A stretch of 5,551 bases of DNA, from NCBI GenBank assembly GCA_027451915.1, contig DAIDHU010000169.1, positions 1 through 5,551 of the forward strand, given 5' to 3'. The translations under genes and the position numbers were made by a program. Positions 1-5,551 of this stretch are shown here, piece by piece (the stretch's first letter is position 1; each line of letters opens with the position of its first letter). This DNA is from Thiomonas sp. (GTDB lineage Bacteria > Pseudomonadota > Gammaproteobacteria > Burkholderiales > Burkholderiaceae_C). Under the pieces are notes generated by a model that searched no databases, was not told the origin of the DNA, and saw nothing but the letters and a program-made list of their open reading frames with translations.

Positions 1-1419
1 CGCTTCGCCGAGCGCTTCCCCGGCGAGCGTCTGGCCCTGTTGCACAGCGGCCTGGCCGAAGCCGAGCGCTTCGACCACTGGGCCGCCGCCCACGGCGGGC
101 GCGCCCGCATCATCCTGGGCACGCGCCTGGCCGTGCTGGCCAGCCTGCCGGGACTGGCCCTCGTGGTGGTCGACGAGGAGCATGATCCCTCCTACAAGCA
201 GCAGGAGGGTGCGCGCTATTCCGCGCGCGACCTGGCCGTGTGGCGTGCGCGCCAGCGCGGGGTCCCCGTGCTGCTGGGGTCGGCCACGCCCTCGCTGGAG
301 TCCTGGCATGCCGCCGCCCAGGGGCGCTACGGCCTGTTGCGCATGCGGCAGCGCGCCAGCGGCGTGCTGCCGCGCGTGCGTCTGCTGCCCAGCCACCATG
401 ATCCCCTGCTGCGCGCCGGCGGGCCGATCGGGCAGATCCTGTTCGATGCCATCACCCAGCGCCTGCGCCAGGGCGAGCAAAGCCTGCTGTTCCTCAATCG
501 CCGCGGCTACGCCCCGGTGTTGTGCTGCCCCGACTGTGGCTGGAAGTCCGACTGCCCGCATTGCGACGCGCATCTGGTCTACCACCGCAACGACCGCAGC
601 CTGCGCTGCCATCATTGCGGACACCGCGAATCCGTGCCGCGCGCCTGCCCCGACTGCGGCAGCCTCGACCTGCAACCGCTGGGCCGCGGCACCCAGCGCG
701 TGCAGGAGGCGCTGGCGGCGCTTTTTCCGCAGGCACGCATCGCGCGCATCGATGCCGACACCGCCTCGCGCAAGGGGCAGGCGGAGGCGGGCTTCGCGCA
801 GGTCCATGCCGGCGAGGTGGACATCCTGGTGGGCACCCAGATGGTCACCAAGGGGCACGACTTCCAGCGCGTCAGCCTGGTCGCCGCGCTCAACCCCGAC
901 GCGGGCCTGTTCAGCCACGACCCGCGCGCGCCCGAGCGCCTGTTCGCGCAACTCGTGCAGGCGGCCGGACGCGCCGGCCGCGCCGGCGGCTCCACGCTGG
1001 AGCCGCAGATGCTGGTGCAGACCGCCTACCCGGAGCACCCGCTGTACCAGGCGCTGCAGCGCAACGACTATGCCGGCTTCGCCGAACGCGAATTGCTGGA
1101 ACGCAGGCGCGCGGGCATGCCGCCTTTCAGCTTCCAGGCCCTGCTGCGCGCCGAGCATGCGCGCGAGCAGCGTGTGCAGGAGTTCATCGAACAGGCGGCC
1201 GGGCTGGCCGCGACCCTCGCGCCCGAAGGCTCACCCACGGTGTATCCGCCGGTGCCCGCCAGTCTGGCCAGGCTGGCGGGCGTGCATCGCCTGCAACTGC
1301 TCGTGGAGGCCCCGCGCCGCGCCGTGCTGCACGGCTTTCTCGCGCGCTGGCGCGAGGCCCTGCAGGCGCTGCGCGGCGGCGTGCGCTGGGCGATCGACGT
1401 CGATCCGACGGAATTCTGA
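1..1419 (+). CDS. priA: Primosomal protein N' (PriA), replication-restart DNA helicase, 5'-truncated
   Basis: PriA is a superfamily 2, 3'-to-5' DNA helicase that recognises stalled or broken replication forks in the cytoplasm and reloads the replisome through PriB/DnaT/DnaC or their equivalents. The reading frame is open from the first base, and 472 residues are visible. Helicase motifs appear in order: GTR near residue 40, the DEEH Walker B box at 58-61, GSATP at 93-97, GTQMVTKGHDF at 278-288 and QAAGRAGR at 320-327. Between them lie four Cys pairs at 176/179, 185/188, 203/206 and 216/219. Their spacing matches the two zinc sites of E. coli PriA as I remember them, which puts about 260 N-terminal residues (3'-DNA-binding domain, winged helix, Walker A) outside the window. 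The C-terminus ends in the usual DVDP-x-E/x-F style (IDVDPTEF). One small oddity is motif VI, which commonly reads QVAGRAGR but has Ala at the second position here. The gene converges on the oxidoreductase gene. The identification is very secure. Confidence 0.97.
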   Translation, partial: RFAERFPGERLALLHSGLAEAERFDHWAAAHGGRARIILGTRLAVLASLPGLALVVVDEEHDPSYKQQEGARYSARDLAVWRARQRGVPVLLGSATPSLESWHAAAQGRYGLLRMRQRASGVLPRVRLLPSHHDPLLRAGGPIGQILFDAITQRLRQGEQSLLFLNRRGYAPVLCCPDCGWKSDCPHCDAHLVYHRNDRSLRCHHCGHRESVPRACPDCGSLDLQPLGRGTQRVQEALAALFPQARIARIDADTASRKGQAEAGFAQVHAGEVDILVGTQMVTKGHDFQRVSLVAALNPDAGLFSHDPRAPERLFAQLVQAAGRAGRAGGSTLEPQMLVQTAYPEHPLYQALQRNDYAGFAERELLERRRAGMPPFSFQALLRAEHAREQRVQEFIEQAAGLAATLAPEGSPTVYPPVPASLARLAGVHRLQLLVEAPRRAVLHGFLARWREALQALRGGVRWAIDVDPTEF

Positions 1420-1427
1420 GTCGCCCG

Positions 1428-1451
1428 CGGGGGCGCGCATCCGCGCCCCCG
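1428..1451. terminator. GC-rich hairpin between convergent genes, first of two
   Basis: A perfect 10-bp stem pairs 1428-1437 with 1442-1451 around the 4-base loop CATC. It begins 8 bases after the priA stop codon. No T-tract follows on either strand, so it is not a textbook intrinsic terminator. Its place in a short convergent gap still suggests that it ends or protects the 3' end of the priA transcript, and perhaps of the opposing transcript too. The pairing is read directly from the sequence; the terminator role is inferred. Confidence 0.5.
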
Positions 1452-1452
1452 G

Positions 1453-1476
1453 GGCCGTCGCCGCGCGGCGGCGGCC
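1453..1476. terminator. GC-rich hairpin directly after the oxidoreductase stop codon, second of two
   Basis: A 10-bp stem pairs 1453-1462 with 1467-1476 around the loop GCGC; the T at 1458 faces G at 1471, a wobble pair on the plus strand and a mismatch (A opposite C) on the minus strand. The stem abuts the stop codon of the minus-strand gene (1477-1479) and starts two bases after the first hairpin, so the two fill most of the 57-bp convergent gap. There is no U-run on the minus strand either. It is probably a shared bidirectional transcript end, but GC-rich composition also makes chance stems common. Confidence 0.4.
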
Positions 1477-4400
1477 TCAGTGGGGCAGCGCCGCGTCGAG
1501 GGGCGCCGGCCGGGGTGCGGGCGCGGATTGCGCCGCCCCTCGCCACTCCTGCAGCAAGGCTTCCCACTGGGGCAGCACCTGTTCCATGCTGCGTTGCTTC
1601 ACCGGCCCGTAGCCGGCGATGCGCGAGGGCAGCTCGGCGACGCGCACCGCCAGATCCAGGTTGTCGGCCCGCAGCTGGCCCAGCAGTTGCTCGACCGTGT
1701 CGCGGTAGCGCTGGATCAGCGCGCGCTCGGCGCGCCGCTCCTCGCTGCGCCCGAAGGGGTCCAGCGCGCTGCCGCGCAGGACCTTGCCGTGGCGCAGCAG
1801 GCGCAGCGCGCTGCCCATCCAGGGCCCGAACTCGAGCTTGCGCGGGCGCCCGTCGGGGCCGGGGCGGCTGAACAGCGGCGGCGCCATGTGGTAGCGCAGC
1901 TTGAAGTCTCCGTCGAACTGTTCGCGCAGCGCCTTGGCGAAGGAGGGGTCGCTGTGCAGGCGCGCGACCTCGTATTCGTCCTTGTAGGCCATGAGCTTGA
2001 ACAGCGTGCGCGCCACGGCCTCGCTCAGGCGCTTGCTGCCCAGGGCCGATTCGGCCCGGGCCACGCGGTCCACCAGGTCCCGGTAGCTGCTGGCGTAGGC
2101 GGCGTTCTGGTAGCCGACCAGGAATTCGCTGCGTGTGCGCACGAGCTCGTCCAGTCCGGGCCGGCGCGCGAAGGCGATGACCTGCTCGGTGGCACCCAGC
2201 GCGGCCAGCTGCTGCGGATGCGCGGCCGCCTGGCGTCCCCACTCGAAGGCCGCCTTGTTCTGCGCCACCGCGACCTCGTTGAGCTCGATGGCGCGCAGCA
2301 GGGATTCGCGGCGCAGCGGGATCCAGCCCTTTTGCCAGGCGAAGCCCAGCATCATCGGGTTGGCATAGATGCTGTCGCCCAGCACGCGCCGCGCCAGCGC
2401 GTCGGCATCGAAGCCGGCCACCTGCTGCGCGCCCACGGCCTGCTCCAGCGCCTGGTGGCAGGCCGCCGCCGGGAATTGCCACTGCGGCTGGTGCACCAGC
2501 GCCGCGGTCGGCGCGCCGTGGGTGTTGAGCGCGATGAAGGTGCGGTCCTTGCGCACCCGCGCCAGGGTCTCGCGGTCGGCGGCGACGATGGGGTCGCAGC
2601 CCAGCACCAGCTCGGCCTCGGCCATCGCGATGCGCGTGGTGTGGATCTGCGCCGGATCGTCGGCGATGAGCACGTGGCTCCAGGTCGCGCCGCCCTTTTG
2701 CGCCAGGCCCGCGGCGTCCTGCGTGACAATGCCCTTGCCCTCGATGTGCGCGGCCACGCCCAGCAACTGTCCGATGGTGATGACCCCGGTGCCGCCGATG
2801 CCGGCCACCAGGATTCCGTAGTTGCCTCCGCCGGCGCGGTCGGCCTTCACCGGCTCCGGCACCTGCGGCTCGGCCAGCGCGGGCAGCGCCTCCAGGCTGG
2901 GCGCGGCGGCCGCCGCGGCCTTGCGGGGTTTGGCCCCCTCCAGCGACACGAAACTCGGGCAGAAGCCCTTCAGGCAGGAAAAGTCCTTGTTGCAGCTGCT
3001 CTGGTTGATGGTGCGCTTGCGCCCGAATTCGGTGTCCAGCGGTTCGACCGAAAGGCAGTTGCTCTGCTCCGAGCAATCCCCGCAGCCCTCGCACACCAGC
3101 GGGTTGATGGCCACGCGGCGGTCGGGTTCGGCCAGGGTGCCGCGCTTGCGGCGGCGGCGCTTCTCGGTGGCGCAGGTCTGGTCGAAGATCAGCACCGTGG
3201 TGCCGGCGATCTCGCGCAGCCGGCGCTGCACGGAGTCGAGTTCGTCGCGGTGCTGCACGCTCACGCCGGGGGCGAGGTCGCGCACCTCGCGGTATTTCCC
3301 GGGCTCGTCGCTGAGCACGACGATCTCGCGCACGCCTTCGGCGTGCAGCTCGCGACTGATCTGGCCCACGCTGAGCTGCCCCTCCACGGGCTGCCCGCCG
3401 GTCATCGCCACGGCGCCGTTGTAGAGGATCTTGTAGGTGATGTTCGCGCCGCTGGCGATGGCCTGGCGGATGGCCAGCAGCCCGGAGTGGTAGTAGGTGC
3501 CGTCGCCGAGATTGGCGAACACGTGCTGGTCGGTGGTGAACGGCGCCTGGCCCACCCAGGCCGCGCCTTCGCCGCCCATCTGGCTGAAGGTGGAGGTGGA
3601 GCGATCCATCCACACCACCATGTAGTGGCAGCCGATGCCGGCCATGGCGCGCGAGCCTTCCGGCACGCGGGTGCTGGTGTTGTGGGGGCAGCCCGAGCAG
3701 AACCATGGAGGGCGCTTCTCGCTGGGCGGCGACTCGGCCAGCGCGCGCTCCTTGGCCTCGATCAGCGCCACGCGCTCGCGCACCCGGCGTTGCAGCTCCT
3801 GCGGCGCCTGCGCCAGCAGCCCCAGGCGCTCCAGGCGCGAGGCGATGGCGCGGGCGATCACCGCCGGGTCGAGGTCGGCCTTGGCCGGCAGCAGCCAGTT
3901 GGCGCCCGGGTTGGGCTGGCTCCATTCGCCGCCGCTGAGGTCGCCGGGCTGTTCGTCGAACTTGCCGATCACGTTCGGCCGAACGTCCTCTCGCCAGTTG
4001 TACAGCTCCTCCTTGAGCTGGTACTCGATGATCTGGCGCTTTTCTTCGATCACCAGGATTTCCTGCAGTCCCGTGGCGAATTCACGCGTGATGTGGGCTT
4101 CCAGGGGCCACACCACCGCCACCTTGTGCACGCGCAGGCCCAGTTGCGCGCATGCGCGCTCGTCCAGCCCGAGGTCGGCCAGCGCCTGGCGGGTGTCGTT
4201 GTAGGCCTTGCCCGAGGCCATGAGCCCCAGGCGCGCGTTCGGGCTGTCGATCACCGTCTGGTTCAGGCGGTTCGCGCGCACGTAGGCCAGCGCCGCGTAC
4301 CACTTCACGTCCATCAGGCGCGCTTCCTGGCTCAGCGGATCGTCGGGCCAGCGGATGTGCACCCCGCCCTCGGGCATGGGGAAGTCCTCGGGCAGGATGA

Positions 4401-5094
4401 TGCGCACCCGCTCGGCCGACACGTCCACCGAGGCCGAGGATTCCACCACCTCCTGAATGGTCTTCATGCCGGCCCACAGGCCGCTGTAGCGACTCATCGC
4501 CAGCGCATGCAGCCCCAGGTCCAGGATGTCCTGCACGTTGCTGGGGAAGAACACCGGGAAGCCCACCGCCTTGAACACGTGGTCGCTCTGGTGCGCCGCG
4601 GTGGAACTCTTGGCGACATGGTCGTCGCCGGCCACCGCGATGACCCCGCCGTGGCGCGCGGTGCCGGCCATGTTGGCGTGCTTGAACACATCGCCGCAGC
4701 GGTCCACGCCCGGGCCCTTGCCGTACCAGATGCCGAACACGCCGTCGAAGCGCTTGGTCTGGGGGTACAGATCCAGCTGCTGGCTACCCCACAGCGCGGT
4801 GGCGGCGAGTTCCTCGTTGACCCCCGGCTGGAACACGATGTCGTGCTCGGCCAGCAGTTTGCGCGCCTTCCACAGCGCCTGGTCGTAGCCTCCCAGGGGC
4901 GAGCCGCGATAGCCGCTGATGAAGCCCGCGGTGCGCAGGCCGGCGAGCTGGTCGCGCTTGCGCTGCAGCAGCGGCAGGCGAACCAGCGCATGGATGCCGC
5001 TCATGAAGGCGCGGCCGGATTCCAGGGTGTACTTGTCGTCGAGACGGATGGTCTCCAGGGCTCGACGGACGGCTTCGGGCAGCGCTGCGTTCAT
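1477..5094 (-). CDS. Indolepyruvate ferredoxin oxidoreductase family protein (single-chain 2-oxoacid:ferredoxin oxidoreductase)
   Basis: The family oxidatively decarboxylates a 2-oxoacid, typically an aryl pyruvate from aromatic amino-acid breakdown, to an acyl-CoA, passing electrons to ferredoxin or a similar acceptor in the cytoplasm. The protein has 1205 residues, the usual length of the fused proteobacterial form; archaeal IorA and IorB are separate. An N-terminal thiamine-pyrophosphate pyrimidine-type domain contains SGYRGSPLGGYD near 60-71 and the conserved GVNEE near 91-95. A second TPP domain follows, with CSGCPHN at 466-472 and GDG at 530-532 followed by a downstream Asn. An Fe-S region has Cys at 668, 671, 674, 680, 701, 707 and 712. 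An Ala/Pro-rich linker (about 725-755) leads to a gamma-type domain with GIGGTG at 765-770. The last 300 or so residues resemble the DUF6537-type domain found in these long proteins. The ATG at 5094 was chosen because GAGGAG lies 9 bases upstream; an in-frame TTG at 5130 has less support. The true substrate cannot be told: indolepyruvate, phenylpyruvate or branched-chain oxoacids are all possible. No ferredoxin or transaminase gene is adjacent. Confidence 0.93.
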   Translation of the reverse strand: MNAALPEAVRRALETIRLDDKYTLESGRAFMSGIHALVRLPLLQRKRDQLAGLRTAGFISGYRGSPLGGYDQALWKARKLLAEHDIVFQPGVNEELAATALWGSQQLDLYPQTKRFDGVFGIWYGKGPGVDRCGDVFKHANMAGTARHGGVIAVAGDDHVAKSSTAAHQSDHVFKAVGFPVFFPSNVQDILDLGLHALAMSRYSGLWAGMKTIQEVVESSASVDVSAERVRIILPEDFPMPEGGVHIRWPDDPLSQEARLMDVKWYAALAYVRANRLNQTVIDSPNARLGLMASGKAYNDTRQALADLGLDERACAQLGLRVHKVAVVWPLEAHITREFATGLQEILVIEEKRQIIEYQLKEELYNWREDVRPNVIGKFDEQPGDLSGGEWSQPNPGANWLLPAKADLDPAVIARAIASRLERLGLLAQAPQELQRRVRERVALIEAKERALAESPPSEKRPPWFCSGCPHNTSTRVPEGSRAMAGIGCHYMVVWMDRSTSTFSQMGGEGAAWVGQAPFTTDQHVFANLGDGTYYHSGLLAIRQAIASGANITYKILYNGAVAMTGGQPVEGQLSVGQISRELHAEGVREIVVLSDEPGKYREVRDLAPGVSVQHRDELDSVQRRLREIAGTTVLIFDQTCATEKRRRRKRGTLAEPDRRVAINPLVCEGCGDCSEQSNCLSVEPLDTEFGRKRTINQSSCNKDFSCLKGFCPSFVSLEGAKPRKAAAAAAPSLEALPALAEPQVPEPVKADRAGGGNYGILVAGIGGTGVITIGQLLGVAAHIEGKGIVTQDAAGLAQKGGATWSHVLIADDPAQIHTTRIAMAEAELVLGCDPIVAADRETLARVRKDRTFIALNTHGAPTAALVHQPQWQFPAAACHQALEQAVGAQQVAGFDADALARRVLGDSIYANPMMLGFAWQKGWIPLRRESLLRAIELNEVAVAQNKAAFEWGRQAAAHPQQLAALGATEQVIAFARRPGLDELVRTRSEFLVGYQNAAYASSYRDLVDRVARAESALGSKRLSEAVARTLFKLMAYKDEYEVARLHSDPSFAKALREQFDGDFKLRYHMAPPLFSRPGPDGRPRKLEFGPWMGSALRLLRHGKVLRGSALDPFGRSEERRAERALIQRYRDTVEQLLGQLRADNLDLAVRVAELPSRIAGYGPVKQRSMEQVLPQWEALLQEWRGAAQSAPAPRPAPLDAALPH

Positions 5095-5103
5095 GGCGCT
5101 TAT

Positions 5104-5109
5104 CTCCTC
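5104..5109 (-). promoter_or_regulatory. Shine-Dalgarno site of the oxidoreductase gene
   Basis: The minus strand reads GAGGAG here, separated by 9 bases from the ATG at 5094-5092. This strong match to the anti-Shine-Dalgarno sequence decides the start codon. The only longer in-frame option, a TTG at 5130-5128, would place this site inside the coding sequence and would add 12 residues lacking an obvious family match. Confidence 0.85.
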
Positions 5110-5182
5110 AATGTGCGACTCGATGCGCAACGGCCGTCCCCCGCCACGGTGGTGGCAGGTGGTTCGCGACTGGCTCGGCAGG

Positions 5183-5225
5183 GTGGCGCCGCGCCCGCCA
5201 CGGGGCGGGCTTCGTGGGCCCGCCC
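5183..5225 (-). promoter_or_regulatory. Untranslated leader with competing GC-rich hairpins
   Basis: Four segments can pair in alternative ways in the presumed mRNA leader of the oxidoreductase gene. In transcript order, 5225-5218 pairs with 5210-5203 (8 bp, 7-base loop), and 5201-5196 pairs with 5188-5183 (6 bp, 7-base loop). These two can form together. A third stem, 5210-5204 with 5199-5193 (7 bp, loop CCGT), uses bases from both and so excludes them. The arrangement resembles a 1-2-3-4 attenuator. However, no U-tract follows and no leader peptide with a start codon is evident upstream. The pairings are observed; regulation is speculative, and GC-rich sequence favours chance stems. Confidence 0.3.
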
Positions 5226-5247
5226 TGCGGTCGTCTCTCAGCCGGCC

Positions 5248-5276
5248 ATCCTAGTCGGGCGCCCGGCGCTTGCCAA
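5248..5276 (-). promoter_or_regulatory. Putative sigma-70 promoter of the oxidoreductase gene
   Basis: On the minus strand, TTGGCA (5276-5271, five of six matches to TTGACA) is followed after exactly 17 bases by TAGGAT (5253-5248, four of six matches to TATAAT). A start of transcription near 5241 would give a leader of about 145 bases before the ATG at 5094. The spacer holds a perfect 10-bp palindrome, CGGGCGCCCG (5256-5265), which could be an operator half-site pair or simply a product of base composition. The site lies between the end of the MliC-like gene and the oxidoreductase gene, as expected if the latter is transcribed on its own. Confidence 0.5.
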
Positions 5277-5295
5277 CCGGAGCAGCCCCGATGCG

Positions 5296-5312
5296 CGGCG
5301 CGGGCCGCGCCG
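5296..5312 (-). terminator. Possible terminator hairpin of the MliC-like gene
   Basis: The arms 5296-5303 and 5305-5312 are exactly complementary around a single base, so in RNA the stem would be about 7 bp with a 3-base loop. It begins 5 bases past the stop codon of the minus-strand gene and lies just before the putative promoter of the next gene. No U-run follows. Its position is the main argument for a terminator role. Confidence 0.35.
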
Positions 5313-5317
5313 GGCGA

Positions 5318-5551
5318 TCAGCGTTGTTCCAGGCACAGCACGGCGCTGCCCGGGCTGCGCAGGTTGGTGATGGTGGCCTGGCGGCCCTTGAACCACACCT
5401 GCACTTCGCCATTGGCGTAGCGCGCACCGTCGGCGGCCACGGTCTGCTCGAGTTGCAGCACGCCCAGTGCCGTGCTCATGGTCACGCTGACGTCGCCGAA
5501 ACTGGCCAGGAAGGAGGTGCCATCATTGCACACGTAGCGCGTGGCCCCGGG
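5318..5551 (-). CDS. Probable MliC-family C-type lysozyme inhibitor, 5'-truncated
   Basis: MliC/PliC proteins are small periplasmic or outer-membrane-anchored beta-barrel proteins that block host C-type lysozymes. The frame runs off the window edge and 77 C-terminal residues are visible. The match is to the MliC core: an early Tyr-x-Cys (Cys8), a GARY motif (42-45), then W53 and a Lys-Gly pair at 55-56, and a second Cys near the end (Cys73) that could form the family disulfide with Cys8. The region containing a signal peptide or lipobox is missing, so anchoring cannot be judged. The first motif, normally SGxxY, reads DGARY, losing the serine that contacts the lysozyme active site, while the Lys 14 residues downstream is kept. 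The gene points the same way as the oxidoreductase gene but is separated by 223 bp. The identification rests on short motifs; another small secreted beta-rich protein is possible. Confidence 0.75.
   Translation of the reverse strand, partial: PGATRYVCNDGTSFLASFGDVSVTMSTALGVLQLEQTVAADGARYANGEVQVWFKGRQATITNLRSPGSAVLCLEQR

Noticed and set aside
182..1871. Two long plus-strand frames (182-1612 and 522-1871) overlapping priA
   Set aside because: Both are Arg/Ala/Pro-rich shadows of priA without family motifs, and they run across the convergent gap into the opposite gene.
3139..3162. A run of basic residues (KRRRRKRG, about residues 645-652) in the oxidoreductase, considered as a possible nucleic-acid-binding patch
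   Set aside because: I recall similar basic runs after the TPP domain in other members of this family, so it is more likely an ordinary family feature than a new function.
1184..3925. A 913-codon minus-strand frame overlapping the oxidoreductase and priA genes
   Set aside because: It is out of frame with the well-supported oxidoreductase, is dominated by Arg, Ala, Gly and Pro, and shows no family motif. It is a composition artefact.
5095..5130. N-terminal extension of the oxidoreductase to an in-frame TTG at 5130
   Set aside because: The ATG at 5094 has a strong Shine-Dalgarno sequence at the right distance, and the extension would translate through that site and add 12 residues without clear family similarity.
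5143..5156. A small stem (5143-5147 with 5152-5156) in the leader
   Set aside because: At only 5 bp in GC-rich DNA it is not distinguishable from chance.
1480..5370. A 1296-codon open frame on the plus strand, antisense to the oxidoreductase gene
   Set aside because: It mirrors the coding frame of the minus-strand gene, as expected where high GC removes stop codons from the antisense frame. Its translation is a low-complexity mix rich in Ala, Gly, Arg, Leu, Val, His and Gln with no recognisable domain.

Overview
This is a high-GC window (roughly 70% by eye) from a proteobacterium. The codon use, the protein families and the style of the intergenic hairpins suggest a betaproteobacterium, possibly Burkholderiales-like. 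That placement is an inference from composition and family, not from a marker gene. No mobile element, CRISPR array, tRNA or rRNA is visible.

Layout. Positions 1-1419 (+) hold the C-terminal two thirds of PriA, the replication-restart helicase; its N-terminus lies outside the window. A 57-bp gap (1420-1476) with two back-to-back GC-rich hairpins separates it from a convergent gene. Positions 1477-5094 (-) hold one very large gene, a 1205-residue single-chain indolepyruvate/2-oxoacid:ferredoxin oxidoreductase. It joins thiamine-diphosphate, Fe-S and gamma-type domains and ends in a domain special to the long proteobacterial version. Positions 5095-5317 are intergenic. They carry, in minus-strand order, a possible terminator of the upstream gene, a good sigma-70-like promoter, a leader with three overlapping GC-rich hairpins, and a clear Shine-Dalgarno sequence. 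Positions 5318-5551 (-) hold the C-terminal end of a probable MliC-family lysozyme inhibitor, cut off by the window edge.

How the genes relate. The three genes serve unrelated jobs (DNA replication restart, 2-oxoacid oxidation, envelope defence) and do not look like an operon or a dedicated system. The oxidoreductase appears to be transcribed alone from its own promoter. I see no evidence of a new multi-gene system. The points most worth a second look are the leader of the oxidoreductase gene, with competing hairpins in a 1-2-3-4 arrangement, and the altered lysozyme-contact loop of the MliC-like protein.
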